DNA of 35,175 bases from Curtobacterium sp. A7_M15 (lineage in GTDB: Bacteria > Actinomycetota > Actinomycetes > Actinomycetales > Microbacteriaceae). The stretch's first letter is position 1. Every line of letters begins with the position of its first letter. The stretch is taken from assembly GCF_030705415.1 (NCBI RefSeq), contig NZ_JAUZED010000029.1:1-35175 (forward strand), in the 5' to 3' direction. The notes below the pieces were generated by a model that saw nothing but the letters and a program-made list of their open reading frames with translations, was not told the origin of the DNA and made no database searches. Position numbers and translations under genes: made by a program. This document shows, in pieces, positions 1 through 8,381 of this stretch.

Positions 1-29
1 GTGCCAGCCGGCACCGCGCCTCCCGTCCG
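1..29. repeat. Extragenic GC-rich repeat, left copy (hairpin)
   Basis: These 29 bases are identical to the reverse complement of 35145-35173 at the other end of the window. They contain a small hairpin, GTGCC-agcc-GGCAC at 1-14. The 16-base part CCGCGCCTCCCGTCCG (14-29) also occurs at 5643-5658. The copy lies just downstream of the upp stop codon, so it may act as a terminator. Its full extent is cut by the window edge. Confidence 0.7.
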
Positions 30-42
30 TGGATGGTCGCGT

Positions 43-678
43 CTACTCGGCCAGGCCGTAGAGGCGGTCGCCTGCGTCGCCCAGCCCGGGCACGATGTAG
101 CCGTTCTCGTCGAGCTTCTCGTCGAGCGCGCCGAGCACGATCGACACGTTGCGGTCGCCCACGGCCGCCTCGACCGCGGCGAGCCCCTCGGGTGCGCCGA
201 GGATGCACACGCACGTCACCTCTTCCGCGCCACGGTCGAACAGGAAGTCGATCGCGGCGGCGAGGGTGCCACCGGTGGCGAGCATCGGGTCGAGCACGAA
301 GCACTGCCGCCCGGACAGGTCGTCGGGCAGGCGCTCGGCGTAGGTCTGGGGTTCGAGCGTCTCCTCGTTGCGCGCCATGCCGAGGAACCCGACCTCGGCC
401 GTGGGGACGAGCTTCACCATGCCCTCGAGCATGCCGAGCCCGGCGCGCAGGATCGGGACGACGAGCGGACGCGGCTTGGCGATCGAGACGCCCATGGTGT
501 GCGCGACCGGGGTGTCGATCGGCGTCGCGGTGACGCGGACGTTCCGGGTCGCCTCGTACGCGAGGAGCGTCACGAGCTCTTCGGTGAGGGCGCGGAACGT
601 GGGGGACGGCGTCGTACGGTCGCGGAGCACCGAGAGCTTGTGGGTGATGAGCGGGTGGTCGGCGACGTGGACTCGCAT
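43..678 (-). CDS. upp: Uracil phosphoribosyltransferase
   Basis: A 211-residue protein, the normal length for UPRTase, which converts uracil and PRPP to UMP in pyrimidine salvage. The PRPP-binding loop is visible as [11 protein letters not shown] and the uracil-binding C-terminal part as [16 protein letters not shown]. The start is the ATG that gives [15 protein letters not shown], a typical UPRTase N-terminus; the reading frame stays open further upstream but that part is not conserved-looking. A TAGGCT hexamer ends 7 nt before the ATG, so the mRNA may be leaderless. The gene is divergent from tadA, an arrangement I recall from other Microbacteriaceae. Confidence 0.97.
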   Translation of the reverse strand: MRVHVADHPLITHKLSVLRDRTTPSPTFRALTEELVTLLAYEATRNVRVTATPIDTPVAHTMGVSIAKPRPLVVPILRAGLGMLEGMVKLVPTAEVGFLGMARNEETLEPQTYAERLPDDLSGRQCFVLDPMLATGGTLAAAIDFLFDRGAEEVTCVCILGAPEGLAAVEAAVGDRNVSIVLGALDEKLDENGYIVPGLGDAGDRLYGLAE

Positions 679-685
679 AGGGTCG

Positions 686-691
686 AGCCTA
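686..691 (-). promoter_or_regulatory. -10 element of upp (leaderless spacing)
   Basis: Read on the minus strand this is TAGGCT, followed by 7 nt and then the upp ATG. That spacing predicts a transcript starting at or next to the start codon. No clear -35 was seen. Confidence 0.5.
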
Positions 692-718
692 CCGTGCTGC
701 CGACCGCCAGGAGGTTCC

Positions 719-1186
719 GTGGAAGCACCCGCCGCCCGCCCGTTCGTGCCCGCGATGGAACGCGCGCTCGACGAGGCCCGCGCGTGCCTCGCGACGGGGG
801 ACGTCCCGGTCGGGGCGGTCGTCCTCGACCGGCACGGCGCGGTGGTCGCCGTGGGACGGAACGAGCGCGAGGCGCGCCAGGACCCCACGGCGCACGCCGA
901 GGTCCTCGCGCTCCGGGCGGCCGCGGAGGCGATCGGCGACTGGCACCTCGAGGAGCACACCCTCGTGGTGACGCTCGAGCCGTGCCCGATGTGCGCCGGT
1001 GCCGTCATGGCAGCCCGGGTACCGCGGATCGTGTTCGGTGCGTGGGACCCGAAGGCCGGGGCGAGCGGGAGCGTCTACGACGTCGCGCGGGACCGCCGGA
1101 TGCCGCACCGGTCCGAGGTGATCGGCGGCGTGCTCGAGGGGGAGTGCGCGGCGCTGCTCGACGCGTTCTTCGCCGAACGCCGCTGA
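719..1186 (+). CDS. tadA: tRNA(Arg) adenosine-34 deaminase TadA
   Basis: A 155-residue cytidine/deoxycytidylate deaminase-fold protein. The zinc and catalytic motif HAEVLAL is followed by [10 protein letters not shown], the signature of TadA, which makes inosine at the wobble base of tRNA-Arg(ACG). The sequence [16 protein letters not shown] also fits TadA. I chose the GTG at 719 because CAGGAGG lies 4 nt upstream; an ATG at 755 is an alternative that would trim the N-terminus. It is divergent from upp and probably monocistronic, followed by a short inverted GC-rich stretch. Confidence 0.94.
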   Translation: MEAPAARPFVPAMERALDEARACLATGDVPVGAVVLDRHGAVVAVGRNEREARQDPTAHAEVLALRAAAEAIGDWHLEEHTLVVTLEPCPMCAGAVMAARVPRIVFGAWDPKAGASGSVYDVARDRRMPHRSEVIGGVLEGECAALLDAFFAERR

Positions 1187-1214
1187 CCGGCGGAACGCCG
1201 CTGACGGACGGTCG

Positions 1215-1592
1215 TCAGCTCCAGAGGACCGCGATGAACACGTTGACGATCGCGAGTGCGCCGGCGGAGTGGAAGAACGGCAGGGCGGCCTTCGCCGTCG
1301 CGGTGCCGGCGTCCGCGCGCTTCTGACGGGCCCGGGCGACGAACGCCAGGACGAGCGCGATCGCCGCGATGACGAGCTTCACGCCCAGCTTGACGTGGTT
1401 CGCGCCGCCGTCGCTCGTGGCGTCGATGACGCCCATCATCCCGAGGCCCGTCACGAGCTGCACGATGAGTCCGGTGATCGGCCAGAACGTCTGGAAGCCG
1501 CCCTTCCGGCGCACCTGCACGAGGAAGGCGCCGATGACGGCCGCGAGACCGAGGAAGTGCAGGACGAGCAGGATGTTGAAGAGCGCCGACAT
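1215..1592 (-). CDS. Small four-helix integral membrane protein
   Basis: A 125-residue protein with four hydrophobic segments, near residues 4-25, 37-55, 67-86 and 104-124, joined by short Arg/Lys-rich loops such as QVRRKGG and ARARQKR. No catalytic motif is visible and I do not recognise a characterised family; similar-sized integral membrane proteins are common in Microbacteriaceae. It is read in the same direction as the CDF transporter upstream, with a 48-bp gap, so the two may share a transcript. Function unknown. Confidence 0.8.
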   Translation of the reverse strand: MSALFNILLVLHFLGLAAVIGAFLVQVRRKGGFQTFWPITGLIVQLVTGLGMMGVIDATSDGGANHVKLGVKLVIAAIALVLAFVARARQKRADAGTATAKAALPFFHSAGALAIVNVFIAVLWS

Positions 1593-1640
1593 GTCACCAT
1601 CGTGGGTGATCGGCGAGGGTGGCCGCCAGCAAGGCTCCCC

Positions 1641-2597
1641 TTAGTCCGCGGCGCGGATCACGATCGCCTCGGTGGGTGGCCGCGGGCCCGTCCGGAGGAC
1701 GTCGGGCTCGACGTAGATGACGCGTGCGATCGGCACCGCCTGCCGCACCCGGTGCTCGACCGTGTCGATGCCGGCGGCGACGTCGCCGAGCCGCCGGTCG
1801 CCGTCCACCGCGACCTTCACGCCGACCATGAGCTCGTCGGGGCCGAGGTAGAGGGTCTTGATGTGGATGATCGAGTCGACCTCGGGGCCGTCGAGCACCG
1901 CGTGCTTGATGCGTTCGACGTCGGCCGCGGTGGCGCCCTCGCCGACGAGGAGGCTCTTCGTCTCGATGCCGAGCACGACGGCCACGGCGATGAGCAGCGC
2001 GGCGATGAGGATCGTGCCGATGGCGTCGAACACCCCGTTGCCCGTGATCGCGGTGAGGCCGACGCCGAACAGCGCGAAGACGAGGCCGAGCAGCGCGGCC
2101 GTGTCCTCGAGCATCACGACGGGGAGCTCGGGTGCCTTGGCGCGGCGGACGAACTGCACCCAGCTCTGCCGGCCCTTCTGCGGGCGCGCTTCCGAGAGGG
2201 CGGTGCGGAGGGAGAAGCCCTCGAGCCCGATCGCGATGACGAGCACCACGAGCGGCAGCCACCAGTTCTCGAGGGGGTGCGGGTGGGTGAGCTTCTCGAT
2301 GCCCTCGTACAGCGAGAAGACCCCGCCGACCGAGAACAGGATGATCGACACGACGAAGGCGTACACGTAGCGCTCACGCCCGTAGCCGAACGGGTGTTCC
2401 TCGTCGGCAGCGCGCCGAGCCCGTCGCCCGCCGAGGAGCAGGAGGAGCTGGTTGGCGGAGTCGGCGAGGGAGTGGACGCCCTCGGCCAGCATCGACGCGG
2501 ACCCACTGATCGCCGCGGCGACGAACTTGACGATCGCGATGCCGACGTTCGCACCGAGTGCGGCGAGGATCGCCTTCGTGCCTCCAGAAGCGCTCAC
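1641..2597 (-). CDS. Cation diffusion facilitator (CDF) family transporter
   Basis: A 318-residue CDF protein, expected to export Zn(II) or another divalent cation in exchange for protons. Metal-site motifs are visible in TM2 (HSLADSANQ) and TM5 (EDTAALLG), where the usual HxxxD/DxxxD pairing appears as H..D and E-D. The cytoplasmic domain (about 215-318) contains the typical HIKTLYLGPDELMVGVKV strand. The start is a GTG with a GGGAGAAGGGGA stretch about 4 nt upstream on the minus strand. It is divergent from proC. The substrate cannot be read from sequence; the ED variant of TM5 resembles the SLC30A9-like branch. Confidence 0.9.
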   Translation of the reverse strand: MSASGGTKAILAALGANVGIAIVKFVAAAISGSASMLAEGVHSLADSANQLLLLLGGRRARRAADEEHPFGYGRERYVYAFVVSIILFSVGGVFSLYEGIEKLTHPHPLENWWLPLVVLVIAIGLEGFSLRTALSEARPQKGRQSWVQFVRRAKAPELPVVMLEDTAALLGLVFALFGVGLTAITGNGVFDAIGTILIAALLIAVAVVLGIETKSLLVGEGATAADVERIKHAVLDGPEVDSIIHIKTLYLGPDELMVGVKVAVDGDRRLGDVAAGIDTVEHRVRQAVPIARVIYVEPDVLRTGPRPPTEAIVIRAAD

Positions 2598-2648
2598 TGC
2601 CGTCCCCTTCTCCCGATCTGATGGACGATCCTAGGCGAGGGTGCTCGG

Positions 2649-2654
2649 TAGGGT
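2649..2654 (+). promoter_or_regulatory. -10 element of proC (leaderless spacing)
   Basis: TAGGGT followed by 7 nt and the ATG of proC. No Shine-Dalgarno sequence is present at the usual distance, so a leaderless transcript is likely. Confidence 0.5.
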
Positions 2655-2661
2655 CTGGGGC

Positions 2662-3492
2662 ATGACGATCGAACTGCCCCGCACCGCCCTGCTCGGCGTC
2701 GGCTCCATGTCCGGCGCGGTCCTCGACGGCCTGCTCGCCGCCGGTCTCGACCCGGCGACCGTGACCCTGACGACGAAGTCGGAGCAGTCCGCGGCAGCCC
2801 ACCGGGAGCGCGGTCTGGACGCCACGGCCACCGAGACCGACCCCGACGCGAACCGGGCGGCGGTCCGCGGTGCGTCGCTCGTCGTGCTCGGGGTGAAGCC
2901 GTACGCGATCGGCGACCTGCTCGACGAGGTCCGGGCGGACCTCGAGCCGGGGACGGTCGTCGTCAGCGTGGCGGTGGGGACGACGATCGCGAGCATGGAG
3001 GCGAGGGTCCCGGTCGGTGTGCGCGTCGTCCGCGCACTGCCGAACACGCCGATCGGGGTCGGGCACGGCGTGACCGGGATCAGCGCCGGTGGCTCCGCGG
3101 ACGCCGACGCCGTCGCGCTCGCGTCGTCGGTGTTCGCCGCGTCGGGCGTCGTCATCGAGGTGCCGGAGTCCCAGCTCGACGCCCTGTCCGCCGTCTCGGG
3201 TTCCGGGCCGGCCTACGTCTTCCTCCTCGTCGAGCAGTGGCAGCGGGCCGCCGAATCCCTCGGCTTCTCCCACGACCAGGCCGAGGCGATGGTGCAGGGG
3301 ACGGTGCGCGGTGCCGTCGAGCTGCTCGCCGCCTCCGGCAAGGAGCCGACCGAGCTGCGGAAGGCCGTGACGAGTCCGAAGGGAACGACCGAGCGTGCCG
3401 TCGCGGTGCTGCAGGACGCCGACCTGGCGGGGACGTTCGAGCGGGCGTCCCGCGCGGCGATCGCCCGCGCCGAGGAGCTGGCGAAGGGCTAG
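2662..3492 (+). CDS. proC: Pyrroline-5-carboxylate reductase
   Basis: A 276-residue enzyme for the last step of proline synthesis (P5C + NAD(P)H to proline). The N-terminal Rossmann motif is LGVGSMSGAVLDGL. The family signature is split between RALPNTPIGVGHGVTGI (about 115-131) and the C-terminal dimer domain with SAVSGSGPAYVFLLVEQW and AVTSPKGTTERAV. I chose ATG 2662 over the GTG at 2641 because it starts right at the Rossmann strand and fits the TAGGGT hexamer. Its stop overlaps that of the convergent MFS gene in the palindrome CTAG (3489-3492). Confidence 0.96.
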   Translation: MTIELPRTALLGVGSMSGAVLDGLLAAGLDPATVTLTTKSEQSAAAHRERGLDATATETDPDANRAAVRGASLVVLGVKPYAIGDLLDEVRADLEPGTVVVSVAVGTTIASMEARVPVGVRVVRALPNTPIGVGHGVTGISAGGSADADAVALASSVFAASGVVIEVPESQLDALSAVSGSGPAYVFLLVEQWQRAAESLGFSHDQAEAMVQGTVRGAVELLAASGKEPTELRKAVTSPKGTTERAVAVLQDADLAGTFERASRAAIARAEELAKG

Positions 3493-4967
3493 CCGCCGGC
3501 GGGCTGGTGCTCGGCGGGCTGCCCCTCCGGACTGACGGCCTCGCGCACGCGCCCGGCCCGGACCATCGCCCAGACGACGAGCGCCCCCGCGAGCACGGTG
3601 AGCACCGAGCCGCCGATCGTCACCGCATGGTCGAACGCCAGGCGCTGGGCAGCGGACCACGGCGTCGCGGTGAGCGACCCGGTGAACACGGCACCGAGCA
3701 CCGTGCCGGCGACCGCCACGCCGACGGCCGAGGCCACTTCCGACGAGGTGTCCACGAGAGCAGCGCCGATCGTCGTCCGGTCCTCGGGCAGCCCGCGCAG
3801 CACGTTCGTCCCCGCGACCACGCCCACGACCCGCATGCCGGCGGCGACGAGCACGAGCGCCAGGGCGACCCACCCGTAGCCGAGCGGGCCGAGCAACGCG
3901 TAGACCGCGAGTCCGACGACCACCGCCGCCGCGCTCGACCAGGCGGCGTGTCCGAGCCCGACGCGTCGGACGAACGGTCCGACGAAGGCGCTGCCGGCCA
4001 CGAGCACGGCGACCTGCGGGAGCATGCCGACCGCGGCGAGGGCCGGCGGCCACCCCCAGGCGAGCTGCAGGTGCAGCGTCACGAGGTAACCCAGCCCCGC
4101 GACCGCGGTACCGGTGGCAGCCTTGTACGCGAGCCCGCTCGAGACCAGCGGCCGGGCGACGAGCGCGAGGTCGAGCAGCGGGTGCTCGGCGCGGTGCTGT
4201 CGTGACGCGAACCAGACGCCGGCGCCGATCGCTCCCGCCGTAGCGACCCAGGCCGTCCAGTCGTCGAGACCGCTGTCGGCGAACCGTGTCGGCGCGACGA
4301 GGGCGAGGACGATCGTCACGGTCCCCAGTGCCGCTCCCGCCCAGTCCACCGGGACCCGGTGCAGTCCGGCGGCGTCGTCCACGGCGACGCCGATGCGGAT
4401 CCCCACGAACGCGAGTGCGGCGATCGGGACGTTGACCAGCAGGAGCACCTGCCAGGGCGCGACCGCGAGGACCAGGCCGCCCGCGGTCGGCCCCACCGCG
4501 AGCCCGACGAGGCCGACGGTGGAGATGATCGTGATCGCCCGGACCCGACGCTCGTCGTCGTCGAAGAGCCGGAACGCGAGGGCCATCGACCCGGGGGTGG
4601 TCATCGCCGCGGCGATCCCGGTGGCGACGCGGACGGCGATCAGTTCGTCAGCCGTGGTGACGAACGCGGTCGCGAGGCTCGCGAGTCCGAGCAGCACCAG
4701 CCCGACGAGCATCACCCTTCGTCGGCCGTACCGGTCCGAGACGGCGCCCGCGGCGAGCATGAGTCCACCGAAGACCACCGAGTACGCCGTCGTGACCCAC
4801 TGCAGCCCGGTCGCGCCGACGTGCAGCTCGCGACCGATCGTGGGGAGTGCGACGTTCAGGACCGAGTTGTCGAGCATCTCGAAGAGGAAGACCGCGGCGA
4901 GCCCGGCGAGGGCGACACGCGATCCGCGCAGGGATCGGGGAGAGTGGGGGGATCGGTCGGCGCTCAT
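3489..4967 (-). CDS. MFS drug exporter, DHA2 (14-TM) family
   Basis: A 492-residue major facilitator with about 14 hydrophobic segments. The N-terminus has the DHA2 pattern FLFEMLDNSVLNVALPTI, and motif A between TM2 and TM3 is GAVSDRYGRRR. Members of this family export drugs, antiseptics or metabolites by proton antiport. The gene diverges from a TetR regulator, and a 28-bp dyad overlies its promoter, so the classical arrangement of a TetR-repressed efflux pump is likely. It is convergent with proC and shares CTAG as overlapping stop codons. The substrate is unknown. Confidence 0.93.
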   Translation of the reverse strand: MSADRSPHSPRSLRGSRVALAGLAAVFLFEMLDNSVLNVALPTIGRELHVGATGLQWVTTAYSVVFGGLMLAAGAVSDRYGRRRVMLVGLVLLGLASLATAFVTTADELIAVRVATGIAAAMTTPGSMALAFRLFDDDERRVRAITIISTVGLVGLAVGPTAGGLVLAVAPWQVLLLVNVPIAALAFVGIRIGVAVDDAAGLHRVPVDWAGAALGTVTIVLALVAPTRFADSGLDDWTAWVATAGAIGAGVWFASRQHRAEHPLLDLALVARPLVSSGLAYKAATGTAVAGLGYLVTLHLQLAWGWPPALAAVGMLPQVAVLVAGSAFVGPFVRRVGLGHAAWSSAAAVVVGLAVYALLGPLGYGWVALALVLVAAGMRVVGVVAGTNVLRGLPEDRTTIGAALVDTSSEVASAVGVAVAGTVLGAVFTGSLTATPWSAAQRLAFDHAVTIGGSVLTVLAGALVVWAMVRAGRVREAVSPEGQPAEHQPAGG

Positions 4968-4973
4968 GCGTTT

Positions 4974-5003
4974 AAGTTAAGTCAGTAAACTGAGTGAGTC
5001 AAC
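4974..5003 (-). promoter_or_regulatory. MFS promoter overlapped by TetR operator dyad
   Basis: On the minus strand TTGACT (5002-4997), a 17-bp spacer and TAACTT (4979-4974) form a near-consensus promoter whose -10 ends 6 nt before the MFS ATG. The interval 4976-5003 is an imperfect dyad beginning GTT.A.TCA and ending TGA.T.AAC, with 18 of 28 positions symmetric and a CAGT-AA-ACTG core. This is the natural binding site for the divergent TetR protein. Confidence 0.7.
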
Positions 5004-5018
5004 CAACGAGGAGTCGAC

Positions 5019-5606
5019 ATGCCGAGGAGTGCGCCCCGCGGTGGCGCGGAGACCCGAGCGCGGATCGCCGAGACCGCTTCCGGGATGTTCGCCGAGCACG
5101 GCTTCGACGACGTCACCGTCGCGCAGGTCGCGAAGGCCGCCGGAGTGTCGAGCGTGACGGTCTTCAAGCACTTCCCGCGCAAGGAGGACCTGTTCCTCGA
5201 CCGCTCCGCCGAGACGGTCGAACTGTTCCAGGCAGCCGTCGAGGGCGTCCCGCGCGACGCCGTGCTCGACGCGCTCGAGGCCCTCGTGCTGCGCCTGGTC
5301 GACGAGCGCGCACCGGTCTCCGGGCTGGCTCCGGGTGCACGAGCGTTCTTCCGGACGATCGCGGACTCGTCCACCCTGCAGTCGCGCGCGCTCGAGCTGG
5401 TGGCGGGCGCACAGCGCGCCCTCGGGGACGCCGTCGGCGACCGACTGCTCGCAGCGCTCTTCGTCGGCGGTTACGCCTCGGTGTTCGTGGAGACGGCGCG
5501 TCGCGTCCTCGACGGGGACGGCGACGACGTCGTCGTCGCGGGGCACCGCGCCGGACTGGAGCGACTGTTCCGCGCACTCCGGGACGGCGTCGCGTCCGCG
5601 ACGTGA
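5019..5606 (+). CDS. TetR/AcrR family transcriptional regulator
   Basis: A 195-residue TetR-family repressor. The N-terminal HTH is clear at about residues 10-55: RARIAETASGMFAEHGFDDV, then VAQVAKAAGVSSVTVFKHF. The C-terminal part is an all-helical ligand-binding domain that I cannot assign to a ligand. The start ATG is preceded by GAGGAG with 6 nt spacing. It is divergent from the MFS exporter and very probably represses it, and itself, by binding the dyad at 4976-5003. It converges with the KtrA gene across a long hairpin. Confidence 0.94.
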   Translation: MPRSAPRGGAETRARIAETASGMFAEHGFDDVTVAQVAKAAGVSSVTVFKHFPRKEDLFLDRSAETVELFQAAVEGVPRDAVLDALEALVLRLVDERAPVSGLAPGARAFFRTIADSSTLQSRALELVAGAQRALGDAVGDRLLAALFVGGYASVFVETARRVLDGDGDDVVVAGHRAGLERLFRALRDGVASAT

Positions 5607-5614
5607 CCGACCGA

Positions 5615-5658
5615 CGGACTGGAGGGACGGTGCGGGGCCGCCCCGCGCCTCCCGTCCG
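5615..5658. terminator. Bidirectional hairpin terminator; member of extragenic repeat family
   Basis: A long imperfect stem lies between two convergent genes: CGGAC (5615-5619) with GTCCG (5654-5658), GGAGG with CCTCC, and GCGGGG (5632-5637) with CCCCGC (5641-5646). There is no U-tract, as is usual in high-GC actinobacteria. The right arm, CCGCGCCTCCCGTCCG, is the same 16 bases found at 14-29 and, inverted, at 35145-35160. Confidence 0.7.
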
Positions 5659-5666
5659 CCTCGTCC

Positions 5667-6359
5667 TCACTCCAGGGCGGCGAACCGTTCCAACGCGCTC
5701 TCCGTCCCGGAGACGATGATCACGTCGTTCTGGCCGATCACGCTCTCCGGGGTGGCCGGCACGAAGGCCTCGCCGGGGGTCTTGATGCCGAGCACGGTCA
5801 GGCCGAACCGCGTGCGGATCACGGTCGTCGCGAGGTCCTTGCCGCGCACCGACGCCGGCGGGAACATCTTCACCACCGCGAAGTCGTCGTCGAACTCGAT
5901 GAAGTCGAGCATCCGGCCCGACACGAGGTGCGCCGTCCGCTCACCGGCCTCGCGCTCGGGGTAGACCACGTGGTTCGCGCCGATGCGCGACAGGATCGTC
6001 CCGTGGGACCGGCTGATCGCCTTCGCCCAGATCTGCGGGATGCCGAGGTCGACGAGGTTCGCGGTGATGAGCACGCTCGACTCGAGGTCGCTGCCGGTGC
6101 CGACGACGGCGATCGGGAAGTCCTGCGCGCCGATCTGCCGGAGGGCGTCGATGTCGGTCGCGTCCGCCTGCACGGCGTGCGTCACCCGGTCCGACCACTT
6201 CTGCACGAGTCCGGCGTCGGTGTCGACGACGAGGACCTCGCGGTCCTGCCGTTCGAGCTGCCCGGCGGTGGCGGCGCCGAACCGCCCGAGACCGATCACG
6301 AGGACCGGAGCGTCGTGACTGACGGCACCGAGTGGGTGCGGGCGGTTGCGGTCAGCCAA
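5667..6359 (-). CDS. Potassium uptake regulatory subunit, TrkA/KtrA family (RCK domain)
   Basis: A 230-residue cytosolic RCK protein. RCK_N (about 17-140) has the nucleotide-binding glycine motif VIGLGRFGAATAGQL and the ribose-binding acid in VVDTDAG. RCK_C (about 150-230) ends in VIGQNDVIIVSG. It gates the adjacent membrane subunit in response to bound nucleotide (ATP/ADP or NAD(H) in characterised KtrA proteins). The probable start is the TTG at 6359, with GAGGAGAGG about 7 nt upstream; it overlaps the end of the transporter gene by 8 bp, so the pair is translationally coupled. A GTG giving VSHDAPVLVIG is an alternative start. Confidence 0.94.
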   Translation of the reverse strand: MADRNRPHPLGAVSHDAPVLVIGLGRFGAATAGQLERQDREVLVVDTDAGLVQKWSDRVTHAVQADATDIDALRQIGAQDFPIAVVGTGSDLESSVLITANLVDLGIPQIWAKAISRSHGTILSRIGANHVVYPEREAGERTAHLVSGRMLDFIEFDDDFAVVKMFPPASVRGKDLATTVIRTRFGLTVLGIKTPGEAFVPATPESVIGQNDVIIVSGTESALERFAALE

Positions 6360-7785
6360 CGATCGGCCTCTCCTCGGGACGGCGGAACAGTTGCCGGCTC
6401 TGGCTCGCTGCCAGGGCTGCGGCGATGGTCACTGTACCGACACGACCCAGGAACATGGTCGCGGCGAGCACGTACTTGCCGGCCTCGGGCAGGTTCGCGG
6501 ACACCCCGGAGGACAGGCCGCTCGTCGAGAACGCGGAGATCACTTCGAACAGGACGCGGTCGAGCGAGTCGTCGGTGATCTGCAGGAGCACGACGGTCGC
6601 GACGGCGACGATCGTGGCACCCCAGAGCACGATCGCCACGGCCACCCGCAGGACGTCGCTCGGGATGCGCCGGCCGAACGCCTCCATGCTCTGGCGACCG
6701 CGCGCCTCGGCGACCGCCGCGAGGAAGAGCACGGCGAGGGTCGTCACCTTGATGCCGCCGGCGGTCGAGGCCGAGCCGCCGCCGATGAACATGAGCATGT
6801 CCGTGACGAGGAGGCTCGACCCGTTCAACTGGTCGAAGTCGACGAGGGAGAAGCCGCCGGACCGGGTCATCGTGGACAGGAAGAGGGCCTGGAACGCGGT
6901 GCGACCGGCGCCCTCCTCGCCGAAGGTGGTCGGGTTCGATGCCTCGAGCGCGATGTACACGGCCGCACCGCCCACGAGCAGGATCGCGCTCGTGGCCAGG
7001 GTGAGCTTCACGTGGATCGGCCACCGGCGCGGCGTGCGGAGCTGCTTCGTGAGGGCCCGGATCACCGGGAAGCCGATCGAGCCCGCGACCACGCCGACCA
7101 TGAGCAGCGACAGGAACCAGTAGTCGTGCGCGAACGGCGTGAGTCCGCTGGCGTTCGGTGCGAAGCCGGTGTTCGTGAACGCCATCGCGGCGTAGTAGAA
7201 GGAGTCGCCCACCGCCGTCCAGAACGGCATCCCGGCCACGAGCACGGACGGCAGCAGCAGGAGCCCGAGGACGATCTCGATCGACAGCGTGCTCACCGCG
7301 ACGGTCGCGAGCAGGGTGCCGACCTCGCCGAGGCGGACGGCCTGCCCCTCGGGGACGGCGCCGTGGTGCGTGCGCAGGGGGTTCGAGTCGCCGGCCGCCA
7401 TGAGCTTCGCGCGCAGCCCGAGCTTCCGGGTGACGAAGAGCCCGAGGATCGAGGCGAACGTCAGGACGCCCACCGCGCCGATCTGGGTGCCGATCACCAC
7501 GAGGGTCTTGCCGAACACCGACCAGTGCGTCGCCATGTCCACGGTGGCGAGTCCGGTGACGCAGACCACCGAGGCCGCGGTGAACAGGGCGTCGGCGAAG
7601 TGCGTCGAGCGACCGTCGGCAGCCGCCCACGGCGTCATGAACAACCCCGTGAAGACGAAGATCAGCGCCACGAAGACCATGATCGCCAGGCGGGACGGCG
7701 ACGAACGGAGCGCGGTACCGATCCTGGAGGGCCGGCGACGGCTGGCGCCCGCGGTGCGCGACGGCGACTCGTGTCGGTCGAGCAT
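6352..7785 (-). CDS. Potassium uptake membrane subunit, TrkH/KtrB family
   Basis: A 477-residue potassium translocating subunit. Four P-loop-like repeats carry the conserved filter glycines: VCVTGLATVD, FTNTGFAPN, TRSGGFSLVD and FSTSGLSSGV. The intervening hydrophobic pairs match the M1-P-M2 repeat of TrkH/KtrB. The ATG at 7785 follows GGAGG by 6 nt; the frame is open far upstream but that part is not membrane-like. It is the first gene of a two-gene operon with the RCK subunit and is divergent from the ArsR gene. Length fits KtrB rather than the longer TrkH. Confidence 0.94.
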   Translation of the reverse strand: MLDRHESPSRTAGASRRRPSRIGTALRSSPSRLAIMVFVALIFVFTGLFMTPWAAADGRSTHFADALFTAASVVCVTGLATVDMATHWSVFGKTLVVIGTQIGAVGVLTFASILGLFVTRKLGLRAKLMAAGDSNPLRTHHGAVPEGQAVRLGEVGTLLATVAVSTLSIEIVLGLLLLPSVLVAGMPFWTAVGDSFYYAAMAFTNTGFAPNASGLTPFAHDYWFLSLLMVGVVAGSIGFPVIRALTKQLRTPRRWPIHVKLTLATSAILLVGGAAVYIALEASNPTTFGEEGAGRTAFQALFLSTMTRSGGFSLVDFDQLNGSSLLVTDMLMFIGGGSASTAGGIKVTTLAVLFLAAVAEARGRQSMEAFGRRIPSDVLRVAVAIVLWGATIVAVATVVLLQITDDSLDRVLFEVISAFSTSGLSSGVSANLPEAGKYVLAATMFLGRVGTVTIAAALAASQSRQLFRRPEERPIVG

Positions 7786-7845
7786 CGTATGCCTCCGTGG
7801 ACATGGGCGGGACGGTTCGTCATGGTACATCCGTGGTGCCCCGGC

Positions 7846-7851
7846 TAGCCT
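7846..7851 (+). promoter_or_regulatory. -10 element of the ArsR-family gene
   Basis: TAGCCT followed by 6 nt and an ATG; no ribosome binding site lies between them, so a leaderless start is likely. Confidence 0.4.
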
Positions 7852-7857
7852 TGCACC

Positions 7858-8373
7858 ATGGCCGACATCTTCAGCGTCGTGGCGGACCCCACCAGGCGTG
7901 AACTGCTCGGGGCGCTCCTGTCCGCGTACGGCTCTGACGTCACCGGCGGCGAGCTCAGCGTCGGCCAGCTCGTCGAACGCCTCGGCGTCAGCCAGCCGAC
8001 CGTGTCCAAGCACCTGCGGGTGCTCCGCGACATCGGGCTCGTGACGAGCCGCGAAGAGGGGCAGCACCGCTACTACCGCCTCGACCCGGAGCCGCTCGTC
8101 GGCATCGAGGAGTGGGTGCTCCCGTTCACCGGGGCGGTCGACGCCGACGGCACCCCGGCCACGACCGCGTGGACGCTCGACGGGCAGCCGGTCTCGGTCC
8201 GACGCTCCGGCGCAGCCGGCAAGGCCACCGTCGAGGTGGGCACCGAGCTCGGCCGCGTGATGGCCGAGGCGTCCTACCGGGCCACCGCGGCGCTGTCCGG
8301 GGCGCAGCAGGGCTGGGAGCGGGTCGTGGACCGCAGCCGGAAGCGCTTCACACGTCGTGGCGACGAGGGCTGA
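7858..8373 (+). CDS. ArsR-family winged-helix regulator
   Basis: A 171-residue protein with an N-terminal ArsR-type winged helix (about residues 1-80): VVADPTRRELLGALLS, then VGQLVERLGVSQPTVSKHLRVL and the wing TSREEGQHRYYRLDP. No metal-binding CVC motif is present, so it is not a typical metal sensor. The C-terminal 90 residues are helical and ligand-free in appearance. It is divergent from the potassium uptake operon and upstream of a BldC-like protein. The regulated genes cannot be named from this window. Confidence 0.9.
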   Translation: MADIFSVVADPTRRELLGALLSAYGSDVTGGELSVGQLVERLGVSQPTVSKHLRVLRDIGLVTSREEGQHRYYRLDPEPLVGIEEWVLPFTGAVDADGTPATTAWTLDGQPVSVRRSGAAGKATVEVGTELGRVMAEASYRATAALSGAQQGWERVVDRSRKRFTRRGDEG

Positions 8374-8381
8374 GCGGGACC

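Noticed and set aside
1-1326. Long open frame on the plus strand opposite upp and overlapping tadA
   Set aside because: Arg/Gly/Ala-rich translation typical of an antisense shadow in high-GC DNA; upp and tadA explain the region.
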